Notes: a model not told the origin generated them from the letters alone. Positions 24,382 to 31,622 are shown, counted from the stretch's first letter. The stretch is DNA of 45,161 nucleotides from an uncultured Azospirillum sp. (GCA_900539605.1 UQCS01000012.1:1-45161), one strand, 5' to 3'. Program-made: numbers and translations.

Positions 24382-26130
24382 ATGGAAAAAACCCCTGCCC
24401 GCTTTATTTTGCATTACGTCAAGATTTTTAAATGGTCCTTTTTTCTGATCGGTTTTTTGGTCATCTTCCGACAAATTACCGAGGCAATCGGTCCCTGGTA
24501 TCTGGCAAAAATATATGAAACGGTTTCGGCTGCACCCAAAGGCAATATCCCATGGCAACAGCTGTTTGTTTATGCCTTGTGGCTGGCAACAATTATGCTG
24601 GCGGGAATGATCGTGGCTGAATCCGCAATGTTCATCATTGCCCGTTTTATGCCCAAAATGCGCACCATGGTAATTAAAGACACGTTTGAAGACGTCAACC
24701 GGCAGTCGATTTCTTTTTTCTCCCGCGAGATGACTGGCAACATCTCGGGCAAGGTACAACTGTTATCCAACAATACAATCGATCTGACAGGATCCTGTCA
24801 CGAAATTTTTTATATGGTCAGCAACCTGATCGTTAAAACGATTGTGCTGAGCTGGATCAGCTGGTATTTTGGCGTGCTGATGGTTTTCTGGACGATTGCA
24901 GTTGTCCTCATCAGCCGCAAACTGGGCAAAACCCGGCGACAGCTCGGCATTGAAACCGGACGGAAAACCAGCGCTGCTAACGGTACCATTGTGGATGCGC
25001 TGGCAAATTACAGCGAAATCAAAAGCTTTGCCAATTTTAATTTTGAAAAAATCAACCTGCTGAAATCGCTTCGCCAGTTACGACACGCCGAAAGTAAAGA
25101 ACGTTATGTGATGGGCATCATTCGCATGATTCAGCAGACGGTAACCGTCTGTTCGGGGGTCGGTTTTTTGTTTGTTTCGATTTATATGCTCAAAGAAGAT
25201 ATTATCAACGTCACGGATTTTATCTATGCCAACACGTTGTTCATGACCGTTTCGCATCTGGCCTTTTCCCTCTCCTGGAGCTATAACAACATCGCCCGCA
25301 TTTTCGGCAATCTGACTTCGGCACTGGAAACTTTGGCGGTCGATCCGGAAATCACCGACGCACCGAATGCCAAAACGCTTAAAATCCGTAAGGCCGCCAT
25401 TCAATTCAAAAACGTCACTTTTGGTTACGGCGCTTGTGAGCCGCTGTTCAAAAACCTGTCACTTGAAATTCTCCCACAAGAGAAAGTGGGGCTGGTCGGA
25501 CTTTCCGGCTCCGGCAAATCAACCTTCGTCAAGCTGATCAGCCGTTATTACGATATCAACGACGGTACGATCAGCATCAACGGTCATGATATCCGCAATG
25601 TTACCCAAAACTCGCTGCATAAAAACATTTCCGTCATCCCGCAAGACGTCTGCCTGTTTAACCGCACGCTGATGGAAAACATCCGTTACGGCGACACCGA
25701 TGCCGATGAAAAAATGGTGATCGCAGCAGCAAAAAAGGCTTATGCCGACAACTTCATCCAAGGCTTTCCCGACAAATATCAAACCAAAGTAGGAGACCGC
25801 GGGGTGATCCTTTCCGGCGGGGAAAGACAGCGGATTGCCATTGCCCGGGCTATTTTGAAAAACGCACCGATCCTGATTTTTGACGAAGCAACCTCCGCAC
25901 TTGACAGCCAGAGCGAACGCCATATTCAAAAATCTCTCTCCAACTTGATGAAAGGCAAAACCGTGTTGGCAATTGCCCACCGTCTGTCTACTTTGAGGGA
26001 AATGGATCGAATTTTGGTTTTTGACAAAGGCCGGATTATCGAGAGCGGCAGCCACGAAGAACTGCTGGCTCAAAAGGGGCTTTATTTCAAGCTTTACAAC
26101 ATGCAGGCTGACGGATTTGTCCGCGGTTAG
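24382..26130 (+). CDS. ABC-type exporter, fused membrane and ATPase domains
   Basis: This 582-residue half-transporter has about six membrane segments in residues 1-320 (for example WSFFLIGFLVIFRQI and FGVLMVFWTIAVVLIS) and a C-terminal ATPase domain. Walker A is GLSGSGKST, the signature LSGGERQRIAIARA, Walker B ILIFDEATSALD, and the H-loop AIAHRLST. It should act as a homodimer in the inner membrane, exporting lipid, peptide or drug; the substrate cannot be inferred. I chose the ATG at 24382 because it begins with a short cytoplasmic helix; its ribosome-binding site is poor and an in-frame GTG lies at 24352. The 3' end overlaps the convergent XRE gene by 44 bases. Confidence 0.9.
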   Translation: MEKTPARFILHYVKIFKWSFFLIGFLVIFRQITEAIGPWYLAKIYETVSAAPKGNIPWQQLFVYALWLATIMLAGMIVAESAMFIIARFMPKMRTMVIKDTFEDVNRQSISFFSREMTGNISGKVQLLSNNTIDLTGSCHEIFYMVSNLIVKTIVLSWISWYFGVLMVFWTIAVVLISRKLGKTRRQLGIETGRKTSAANGTIVDALANYSEIKSFANFNFEKINLLKSLRQLRHAESKERYVMGIIRMIQQTVTVCSGVGFLFVSIYMLKEDIINVTDFIYANTLFMTVSHLAFSLSWSYNNIARIFGNLTSALETLAVDPEITDAPNAKTLKIRKAAIQFKNVTFGYGACEPLFKNLSLEILPQEKVGLVGLSGSGKSTFVKLISRYYDINDGTISINGHDIRNVTQNSLHKNISVIPQDVCLFNRTLMENIRYGDTDADEKMVIAAAKKAYADNFIQGFPDKYQTKVGDRGVILSGGERQRIAIARAILKNAPILIFDEATSALDSQSERHIQKSLSNLMKGKTVLAIAHRLSTLREMDRILVFDKGRIIESGSHEELLAQKGLYFKLYNMQADGFVRG

Positions 26131-26632
26131 AGCGTCTTTCGCCGGATTTTGCGGTTTTTTCCTCTTTTCTTTCCTTTTCCGGAGCAGCGAAAAGTGAGGA
26201 ACAACGTCCAAGATTGACCATAACGGCCAAAAGATATTTTGCCAGCCGGCGGTTGGCAATGCGATTATACGCCGAGACCAGCAGAAGGCTCTCGTTGCTT
26301 TGCATAATATCATTTGCGACAACAAGCGGCTGACCGGCTGCCAATTCGGCAATCTTCTCCGGCGTATAATTCTGCATCCGCGGTGATTGCATGCAAGTTT
26401 CGGCATCCATATCCCGAAAAAAGAACTGTATCGGCACATCAAGGACACAGGCGCAATCCCACAAGCGGGAAGCACTGAGACGGTTATCGCCATTTTCGTA
26501 TTTTTGAATCTGTTGGAAAGTAACGCACAGCTGTTCAGCAAGTGTTTCCTGACTGAGGTTAAGTGCCAGCCGGCGGAGTTTGATGCGTTTGCCGACATGA
26601 ATGTCGATCGGGTTGGGTCTGCCGTCCGGCAT
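26087..26632 (-). CDS. XRE-family helix-turn-helix regulator, possibly produced through a -1 frameshift
   Basis: The 181 residues from the ATG at 26632 begin with NPIDIHVGKRIKLRRLAL and a helix-turn-helix LSQETLAEQLCVTFQQIQKY (about 27-46), followed by ASRLWDCACVLDVPIQFFF, the typical alphaproteobacterial XRE build. The C-terminal tail is charged and runs into the opposite ABC gene. The ATG at 26632 has no ribosome-binding site. A strong one (AGGAG near 26704-26700) instead serves an ATG at 26694 in another frame. That frame meets this one at A-AAA-AAC (26653-26647), in the exact phase for a -1 slip, giving MPSDQEAAVSVAVSKN then QRRGRMPDG. Either programmed slippage, an indel, or plain use of 26632 is possible. 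Confidence 0.75.
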   Translation of the reverse strand: MPDGRPNPIDIHVGKRIKLRRLALNLSQETLAEQLCVTFQQIQKYENGDNRLSASRLWDCACVLDVPIQFFFRDMDAETCMQSPRMQNYTPEKIAELAAGQPLVVANDIMQSNESLLLVSAYNRIANRRLAKYLLAVMVNLGRCSSLFAAPEKERKEEKTAKSGERRSNRGQIRQPACCKA

Positions 26633-26694
26633 ACGGCCACGGCGTTGTTTTTTGAAACAGCGACAGAAACTGCCGCCTCTTGGTCAGAGGGCAT

Positions 26695-26919
26695 GAAAAT
26701 TCTCCTGAAATGGGGTTAAATTCTCCGCCGTTTCAGGTCCCCGAAAGGCGGAGGGAGCTTCCCATACCACATAACCGGTAACAACTTATTACTCTCCGAA
26801 GCTATACTTCGGCGAGCTATTCATTGTACTCCCTCCTCCATTCGGAGATAAGAAGACACAATGACTTTTCTATATAACGCATTGTTATTATGTTATGTGG
26901 GAAGGGAATCCCGATAGCT
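26695..26919 (-). promoter_or_regulatory. Structured 5' leader of the XRE gene (riboswitch-like candidate)
   Basis: The predicted minus-strand leader folds as follows (plus coordinates). P1 pairs 26759-26775 with 26892-26908 (15 of 17 pairs). Inside it are a hairpin 26792-26801 / 26807-26816 (9 of 10 pairs) and a stem 26821-26827 / 26858-26864 (7 pairs) that encloses a CTCC/GGAG hairpin. Next to P1 is a GC-rich hairpin CTCCGCC (26723-26729) / GGCGGAG (26747-26753). The sequence at 26750-26757 can alternatively pair with 26829-26836 (8 perfect pairs), and GGGAAGCTCCC next to P1 can fold on itself, so exclusive states are possible. I do not recognise a known riboswitch. Confidence 0.45.
26789..26824 (-). 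CDS. Possible 11-residue leader peptide in the XRE leader
   Basis: On the minus strand ATG (26824-26822) begins MNSSPKYSFGE and stops with TAA at 26791-26789. An 11-base purine tract GGAGGAGGGAG (26839-26829) lies directly upstream as a very strong ribosome-binding site. The codons run through a leader hairpin, so translation could alter the fold. It may equally be a chance frame. Confidence 0.25.
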   Translation of the reverse strand: MNSSPKYSFGE

Positions 26920-26925
26920 TTTATA

Positions 26926-26953
26926 ATAATAAGGTTTGCTTTCATGCGTTCAA
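26926..26953 (-). promoter_or_regulatory. Candidate promoter of the XRE leader transcript
   Basis: On the minus strand TTGAAC (26953-26948), a 16-base spacer and TATTAT (26931-26926) place the transcript start near 26919, directly before the P1 stem. A separate perfect hairpin ACAGCCGA (26957-26964) / TCGGCTGT (26968-26975) lies just upstream of the -35. Confidence 0.5.
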
Positions 26954-27040
26954 ACCACAGCCGAAAATCGGCTGTCAGTTAAAGCATAAATCAGTTTTTG
27001 GTAAAAAGCAATTTGATTTTGTACATCCCTCCTTTCGTAA

Positions 27041-27238
27041 AGAAAAACCACCTTGAAAAATTCAAGGTGGGGAGTTTCCAATACACAGTAGGGTGCAGCC
27101 ACATATTTGGCCATGCCTTATTTTGTGACACTCCCCTTTAAGAGAGTGCCAGCTTACGCCACAAACAACTGGCGATGCTTCCTACTGAGGATTGGATTCC
27201 CCATGACTGAAATAATACACAGCAGATAACTGCTGCCG
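27041..27238 (-). ncRNA. Candidate independent structured RNA of about 200 nt, family unknown
   Basis: The minus strand has a promoter candidate, a branched fold and a strong terminator with no reading frame of note. The fold (plus coordinates): a 5' hairpin 27220-27225 / 27230-27235; a long closing arm 27191-27202 with 27069-27082 and 27181-27187 with 27086-27092; and three hairpins inside it at 27151-27179, 27127-27150 and 27095-27117. The pairs closing the 5' hairpin and two in the middle hairpin are G-U on the minus strand but A-C on the plus strand, so the minus strand is the likely RNA. It does not show the hallmarks of 6S, SRP, RNase P or tmRNA. Confidence 0.55.
27043..27070 (-). terminator. 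Terminator of the structured RNA
   Basis: CCACCTTGAA (27048-27057) and TTCAAGGTGG (27061-27070) form a perfect 10-base-pair stem with a 3-base loop; the minus strand continues with TTTTTCTTT. Its base shares two nucleotides with the closing arm of the RNA fold. Confidence 0.8.
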
Positions 27239-27244
27239 TCCATC

Positions 27245-27272
27245 AGTATAAACGATTTTTACCAAAATGCAA
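27245..27272 (-). promoter_or_regulatory. Candidate promoter of the structured RNA
   Basis: On the minus strand TTGCAT (27272-27267), a 16-base spacer and TATACT (27250-27245). The -10 is good and the -35 is weak. Confidence 0.5.
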
Positions 27273-27297
27273 CCGTTTATTGTGGTTGTTCCTTTTT
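27270..27297 (+). terminator. Weak terminator-like hairpin on the plus strand
   Basis: CAACC (27270-27274) and GGTTG (27284-27288) with a 9-base loop are followed by TTCCTTTTT. It overlaps the -35 of the minus-strand RNA promoter. Its source transcript is unclear; it could stop read-through from the ABC exporter. Confidence 0.35.
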
Positions 27298-27398
27298 ATC
27301 AAAATTATTAATTGAAAAAACAGGGATATTTTTTGTCCCTCGGTACATTTTTCTATTTTTTTATACTTTATAGCTGGCCGCCTTTACGCAATCACGGC

Positions 27399-27426
27399 TT
27401 GATTTTAGCCTTATTGCTTGTATGAT
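27399..27426 (+). promoter_or_regulatory. Candidate promoter of the small exported protein gene
   Basis: TTGATT (27399-27404), a 16-base spacer and TATGAT (27421-27426) lie just before GGGAG (27441-27445) and the ATG at 27454. Confidence 0.5.
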
Positions 27427-27453
27427 GAAGAAAACTCACCGGGAGATTGATTG

Positions 27454-27924
27454 ATGAAAATATTGCTCACATTCTTGTTTGCCTTGCTGTTTTGTTTTAA
27501 CGCTGTGGCCGATAATGCGGACAGAACCCAAAATGCTCATAATAGGAAAACACTAAAAAATGACATTGTCATTTATCGAAACGAACTGGAAAAATGCGAT
27601 AAGGACTTTAAGGAAATGGCGCATAAAGCTTATTCAACCGCAGAGATGATTGAAAGCTCAGATTATTTAGCAGATTGCTATCAAACCCTTGCTGAAAAAA
27701 TCATTGATGAACAATACAGCAAGCGGGCAGAAGACCATAAAAAAGCGCTTATCGCATATATTCAAGCGGCGTATGATATCAGTAATATTATCTATCAAAC
27801 GGCCGATGTCTGACATCCAAGATGCGGCACCATGTATATTGTGATTGGAAAAGATACTGCTGCACAAAAAACCCGGACAATTGTTGAAGACTATATCCGG
27901 GCTTTGGATGCTCAGGCAAATTAA
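27454..27924 (+). CDS. Small exported protein of unknown function with an in-frame UGA at 27811-27813
   Basis: From ATG 27454 (GGGAG 8 bases upstream) the frame gives 119 residues to a TGA at 27811. A signal peptide is clear (ILLTFLFALLFCFNAVA), and the mature part is helical and charged with several Cys (KCDKDFKE, LADCYQTL). The same frame continues past the TGA for 36 more codons to TAA at 27922, reading HPRCGTMYIVIGKDTAAQ and VEDYIRALDAQ, which looks like coding sequence. A Cys at the stop would make a C-H-P-R-C-G motif. So the gene probably carries a nonsense change, or the UGA is recoded; the simple short form is also possible. I do not recognise the family. Confidence 0.6.
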
Positions 27925-28037
27925 CGAACCGCGCTATTAACTCGATTTAACCAACCGTCAATATATCTCTCTTGCGAGGGTTCTTCTTCAACACGGTTTA
28001 AATAATGTGTTCGCATACGATCAGTAAAATCATCCAC
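27921..28037 (-). CDS. Possible 38-residue small protein (or gene remnant)
   Basis: The minus strand reads GTG at 28037 (AGGA at 28048-28045 upstream) to TAA at 27923-27921. The product, beginning MDDFTDRMRTHYLNRVEE and containing RYIDGWLNRVNSAVR, is soluble and has protein-like composition. A TAG lies six codons upstream in frame, so it may be a short gene or the tail of a decayed one. It ends convergently on the stop of the exported-protein frame, with no terminator between. Confidence 0.35.
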   Translation of the reverse strand: MDDFTDRMRTHYLNRVEEEPSQERYIDGWLNRVNSAVR

Positions 28038-28065
28038 TCTAATTTCCTATACATCTCCGCCCAAC

Positions 28066-28099
28066 AAAAAAGGAGAAAGATCTTTATCCTTTCTCCTTT
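28066..28099 (-). terminator. Terminator of the two-gene minus-strand unit
   Basis: AAAGGAGAAAG (28069-28079) and CTTTCTCCTTT (28089-28099) form a perfect 11-base-pair stem; the minus strand ends in a T-run. It lies 25 bases after the stop at 28125. Confidence 0.8.
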
Positions 28100-28124
28100 G
28101 TAGCGATTGAAAAAAACATCTTGC

Positions 28125-28361
28125 TTACAACGGAACACAACCGTCTTTTTCATTCCAAGTCAAGCAATCGTCACGGCATTTTTGCAAATCTCCGTCCCAG
28201 ACCTTTCCATCATCAATACAAATTTCTTTTGCATCATACTCGATTAGTCCTGTTTTATATAAAATGAAAAGCACAACGAAACCAAGTATTATTAACGCCA
28301 GAATAGAAGTTATTCCTTTCAATACTTTTACCAAAGAGCTTAAAAACCCTGTTAATTTCAT
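28125..28361 (-). CDS. Small membrane-anchored protein with a four-cysteine tail
   Basis: This 78-residue protein has one membrane segment (about residues 16-36, ITSILALIILGFVVLFILY) and a short C-terminal domain with four Cys (ICIDDGKVW, QKCRDDCLTW, DGCVPL). The even spacing suggests two disulfide bonds in the periplasm or a metal site. AGGAAGG precedes the ATG. It starts 15 bases after the stop of the preceding gene, so the two form one unit. I do not recognise the family. Confidence 0.7.
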   Translation of the reverse strand: MKLTGFLSSLVKVLKGITSILALIILGFVVLFILYKTGLIEYDAKEICIDDGKVWDGDLQKCRDDCLTWNEKDGCVPL

Positions 28362-28376
28362 TTGTATACAGCCTTC

Positions 28377-28982
28377 CTATTTAATGAATTTATTATTTCT
28401 CCAATCTAAATCTTCTAACCATACTTTGCAATCTTTATCAGGATTCATCACGCCATAAACGATACCCTGCCAATTATTGCCCATATCTTTCAAACTGTCT
28501 TTTATCGTATCGAAAATAGGATCACCCCTTGCTGTTTTCTTAATAAAATCTGCCGCTTCTTTTGCAATGCCGCCGCTAAAACCTATTACGGCATCTCCCA
28601 TACCATTTTGGGCAACTTCGCACATACCTTTGCGGTGAAAATAATTATCACTATCAATTAACCTCAATCTATTCATCTCTTTTTGATTATTTTCTAAGAT
28701 TTTATATGCATTTAGAGCTGATAACCCGATATCTTTTATAGGTGAATAGCTCATATATCTAAACAAAGACGGAAACGTTTGTGTATCACTCATATCTTTT
28801 AAATGCTCTCTATATGCTCTTGTTGTTGTATCTTTTTTGGCTGGTTTTATTTCTCTCAACTCCTCTAAGTTATCATCATAATAAAAGTAAATATCTTCCG
28901 TGGTGCCGGTTTGCGGATTGCGCCGCCTTACCGGGATTTCCCCGTTATAAATGCCTTCTAAAATATCTCTTGTTTCACTCAT
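28377..28982 (-). CDS. Unknown 201-residue protein, first gene of a two-gene unit
   Basis: AAAGGAG lies 7 bases before the ATG at 28982. The protein has no membrane segment or signal peptide. The first half is charged and contains VRRRNPQTGTTEDIYFYYDD; the second half has a Gly/Ala-rich patch AVIGFSGGIAKEAADFIKK and ends near DKDCKVWLEDLDW. No catalytic motif is evident. The A+T-rich codon use differs from the housekeeping neighbours, which suggests an accessory or acquired gene. Its partner is the Cys-tailed membrane protein downstream. Confidence 0.65.
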   Translation of the reverse strand: MSETRDILEGIYNGEIPVRRRNPQTGTTEDIYFYYDDNLEELREIKPAKKDTTTRAYREHLKDMSDTQTFPSLFRYMSYSPIKDIGLSALNAYKILENNQKEMNRLRLIDSDNYFHRKGMCEVAQNGMGDAVIGFSGGIAKEAADFIKKTARGDPIFDTIKDSLKDMGNNWQGIVYGVMNPDKDCKVWLEDLDWRNNKFIK

Positions 28983-29011
28983 TTTTTTACTCCTTTAATA
29001 ATTAATACTAT

Positions 29012-29027
29012 ATATGTAGCTACATAT
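29012..29027. promoter_or_regulatory. Perfect 16-base palindrome in the promoter region of the unknown two-gene unit
   Basis: ATATGTAGCTACATAT is its own reverse complement. It lies about 30 bases before the ATG at 28982 and downstream of a -35-like TTGACT (minus strand, 29044-29039), where a -10 would be expected. It looks like an operator for a dimeric repressor. I see no second copy in the window. Confidence 0.4.
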
Positions 29028-29113
29028 TGCGTATTTAAAGTCAAGTAAATAATTTTTATGTGCAATCTCATTATGTTAGAACTCATCCAAGTAAGTAGCA
29101 AAGTTATTTTTGC

Positions 29114-29147
29114 ACAAAAAAACCGGCCGGAAATTACCCCGGCCGGA
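29114..29147 (-). terminator. Terminator of gyrB
   Basis: CCGGCCGG (29124-29131) and CCGGCCGG (29140-29147) form an 8-base-pair stem with an 8-base loop. The minus strand continues with seven T. It lies 24 bases after the gyrB stop. Confidence 0.85.
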
Positions 29148-29171
29148 ATTTTAATTTTGCCAAAAACGGCA

Positions 29172-31622
29172 TTATATATCCAAATTGACCACGTTGAGGG
29201 CGTTTTCTTGGATGAACTCTTTACGCGGTTCAACCACGTCACCCATCAGGGTGGCAAAAACCTGATCGGCTTCATCCAGATATTCCGCCTTAACCTGCAG
29301 CAAAGAGCGGGCTTCGGGATCAAGAGTGGTTTCCCACAACTGTTCGGGATTCATCTCGCCCAAACCTTTATAGCGTTGGATAGTAATACCTTTGCGCCCC
29401 ATGGCCATGATTGCGTCGACAAACGACACCGGACCGTGAATTCTTTTTTCCTCGCCGAGCTTGGGCGACACCAAACGCTGTTCCTGAGCATAATTTTCAT
29501 GCAGGAAAGTTTTCATTTCGTTCAATACCCGCGCTTCGGGACTGTCAAATACCGAGCCGCCGACAACATGCTTCTCTTCAACGCCGCGCAGAGTGCGGTG
29601 GAAGCTGAGGGAACCATCGGAGAGAACGTCGGCCTTCCAGCCTTTATCATATTCGGCTTCCATGGTGTCCAGACGGACAGCCAGTTTGTCCGCGGCCGCC
29701 TGCAAGGCTTCGCGATTGTTCAGCAGCGTCGGGTCAAACATACCGCCGACCGCCAGCTGCTCAATGATTTTTTCCGGCGCCTTTTTGCTCAAAGCGGCAA
29801 TCATATTACGCGCCTTACGGGTATTCTCGACCATTGTAATCAGATCGGCACCTGCAATTTGTTCACCGTCGGTTCTTTTCAACACAGCATCTTCGCAACC
29901 ACCGCGCACCAGATAATCTTCCATTTCGTGTTCGTCTTTGATGTAAATGATCGAATTGCCGCGTTTAGCTTTATACAGCGGCGGCTGGGCAATATAAACA
30001 TAACCGCGTTCAATCAGTTCCGGCATCTGACGATAGAAAAAGGTTAACAACAAAGTGCGGATGTGGCTGCCGTCGACATCGGCATCGGTCATGATGACAA
30101 TTTTGTGGTAACGGCATTTATCAGCATCAAAATCATCGCGGCCGATTCCGGTCCCGAAAGCGGTGACCATGGTACCGATTTCCGCCGAATTGAGCATCTT
30201 GTCGAAACGCGCACGTTCAACATTCAAAATTTTACCGCGCAGCGGCAAAATCGCCTGAGTTTTACGATCACGTCCCTGTTTGGCGGATCCGCCCGCCGAA
30301 TCCCCCTCGACGATAAAGATTTCCGACAACGCCGGATCTTTTTCCTGACAGTCGGCCAGTTTGCCGGGCAGAGAAGCAATATCCAGCACTCCTTTGCGGC
30401 GTGTCAGTTCGCGGGCTTTGCGCGCCGCTTCGCGGGCGGTGGCTGCCTCGACGATTTTACCGACAATCACCTTCGCTTCGGCCGGATGTTCTTCCAACCA
30501 TTCCTGCAATTTGGAACTGACAACGCTTTCAACCACCGGACGTACTTCCGAAGAGACCAGCTTATCCTTGGTTTGAGAAGAAAACTTCGGATCCGGAACC
30601 TTCACCGACAGCACGCAGGTCAGTCCCTCGCGCATATCTTCGCCGGTAATCAGGTTCTTGTCCTTTTTAAGCAGGTTGTTTTCGCTGATATAGTTGTTAA
30701 CGGTGCGGGTCAACGCGGCGCGAAAGCCGGCCAAGTGCGTACCGCCGTCTTTTTGCGGAATGTTGTTGGTAAAGCAAAGCATGCTTTCGTTATAAGCGTT
30801 GGTCCATTGCAGCGCCGCTTCAACCTGAATATCGCTGTCGTCATCACAACCGCCGAAAGAAATAACGCTTTCGTGCAGCGGCGCTTTCGATTTGTTGATG
30901 TGGTTGACAAAAGCCGTCAGTCCGCCTTCATAGTGCATCACCACTTCGCGCAGTTCGGCGCCGCGGTTATCAATCAGCTTGAGATAAACCCCGGAATTGA
31001 GAAACGCCTTTTCACGGATGCTTCTTTCCAGAGTGTCGAAATTGAATTCGGTCATGGTAAAGGTTTCTGGTGAAGGCAAAAACGTCACTTCGGTGCCGTG
31101 TCGGCCGTTGGCCTCGCCGACAACTTTCAGATGTTCGGTCACGGTTCCGTGAGCAAACGTTACCACATGTTCGTGGCCCTCACGCCAGATGCGCAGCCGC
31201 AACCAGGTAGACAGTGCATTGACCACCGAAACGCCGACGCCGTGCAAACCGCCCGAGACTTTGTAAGAGTTGTTGTCGAACTTGCCGCCCGAGTGCAACT
31301 GGGTCATAATGACTTCGGCTGCCGAGACCCCTTCTTCCTTATGCATGCCAACCGGAATTCCGCGGCCGTTGTCGCGGATGGTGGCCGAACCGTCGGGATT
31401 GAGGATAATTTCGGTTTTGTCGCAGTAACCGGCGAGCGCTTCGTCGATAGCGTTATCCAAAACTTCATAAATCATATGATGCAGACCGGTGCCGTCATCG
31501 GTATCGCCGATGTACATTCCCGGACGTTTGCGAACTGCGTCCAACCCGCGCAGAACCTTAATCGAATCGGCATTATATTCTTGTTCTTCCCGATCGATTT
31601 CGGCTTGTGTCATATCTACCAT
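29172..31622 (-). CDS. gyrB: DNA gyrase subunit B
   Basis: GyrB supplies the ATPase of gyrase, which introduces negative supercoils. From the ATG at 31622 (AAGGAAG upstream) it has 816 residues; a TTG six codons earlier is less likely. The GHKL ATPase has EVLDNAIDEALAG and GLHGVGVSVVN, and the TOPRIM domain has EGDSAGGSAKQGRDR and DADVDGSHIRTLL. The ending ENALNVVNLDI and the QGRDRKTQAILPLRGK block identify it as GyrB rather than ParE. It is separated from dnaA-recF by about 10 kb, unlike the classical order. Confidence 0.97.
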   Translation of the reverse strand: MVDMTQAEIDREEQEYNADSIKVLRGLDAVRKRPGMYIGDTDDGTGLHHMIYEVLDNAIDEALAGYCDKTEIILNPDGSATIRDNGRGIPVGMHKEEGVSAAEVIMTQLHSGGKFDNNSYKVSGGLHGVGVSVVNALSTWLRLRIWREGHEHVVTFAHGTVTEHLKVVGEANGRHGTEVTFLPSPETFTMTEFNFDTLERSIREKAFLNSGVYLKLIDNRGAELREVVMHYEGGLTAFVNHINKSKAPLHESVISFGGCDDDSDIQVEAALQWTNAYNESMLCFTNNIPQKDGGTHLAGFRAALTRTVNNYISENNLLKKDKNLITGEDMREGLTCVLSVKVPDPKFSSQTKDKLVSSEVRPVVESVVSSKLQEWLEEHPAEAKVIVGKIVEAATAREAARKARELTRRKGVLDIASLPGKLADCQEKDPALSEIFIVEGDSAGGSAKQGRDRKTQAILPLRGKILNVERARFDKMLNSAEIGTMVTAFGTGIGRDDFDADKCRYHKIVIMTDADVDGSHIRTLLLTFFYRQMPELIERGYVYIAQPPLYKAKRGNSIIYIKDEHEMEDYLVRGGCEDAVLKRTDGEQIAGADLITMVENTRKARNMIAALSKKAPEKIIEQLAVGGMFDPTLLNNREALQAAADKLAVRLDTMEAEYDKGWKADVLSDGSLSFHRTLRGVEEKHVVGGSVFDSPEARVLNEMKTFLHENYAQEQRLVSPKLGEEKRIHGPVSFVDAIMAMGRKGITIQRYKGLGEMNPEQLWETTLDPEARSLLQVKAEYLDEADQVFATLMGDVVEPRKEFIQENALNVVNLDI

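Noticed and set aside
25519..26694. A 391-residue minus-strand frame running from 26694 through the ABC exporter
   Set aside because: Only its first about 16 codons, with a strong ribosome-binding site, look meaningful; the remainder lies antisense to the exporter ATPase domain and has no family features.
26990..27036. An 11-codon frame (MYKIKLLFTKN) on the minus strand just after the structured-RNA terminator
   Set aside because: The purine tract AAAGGAGGG touches the ATG, which is too close for initiation, and the frame lies before the XRE promoter.
26720..27300. The structured region as tmRNA, 6S RNA, SRP RNA or RNase P RNA
   Set aside because: No tag-coding frame, no GGTCAGG/GGAAGCAGCC-like SRP core, no GAGGAAAGTC-like RNase P core, and a branched fold that does not fit the single long bulged hairpin of 6S.
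27811..27860. UGA at 27811 as a selenocysteine codon with a SECIS element
   Set aside because: Only weak pairings (CCAA/TTGG, CAC/GTG) follow the UGA. No convincing bacterial SECIS hairpin is visible, so it is reported as an open question rather than a selenoprotein.
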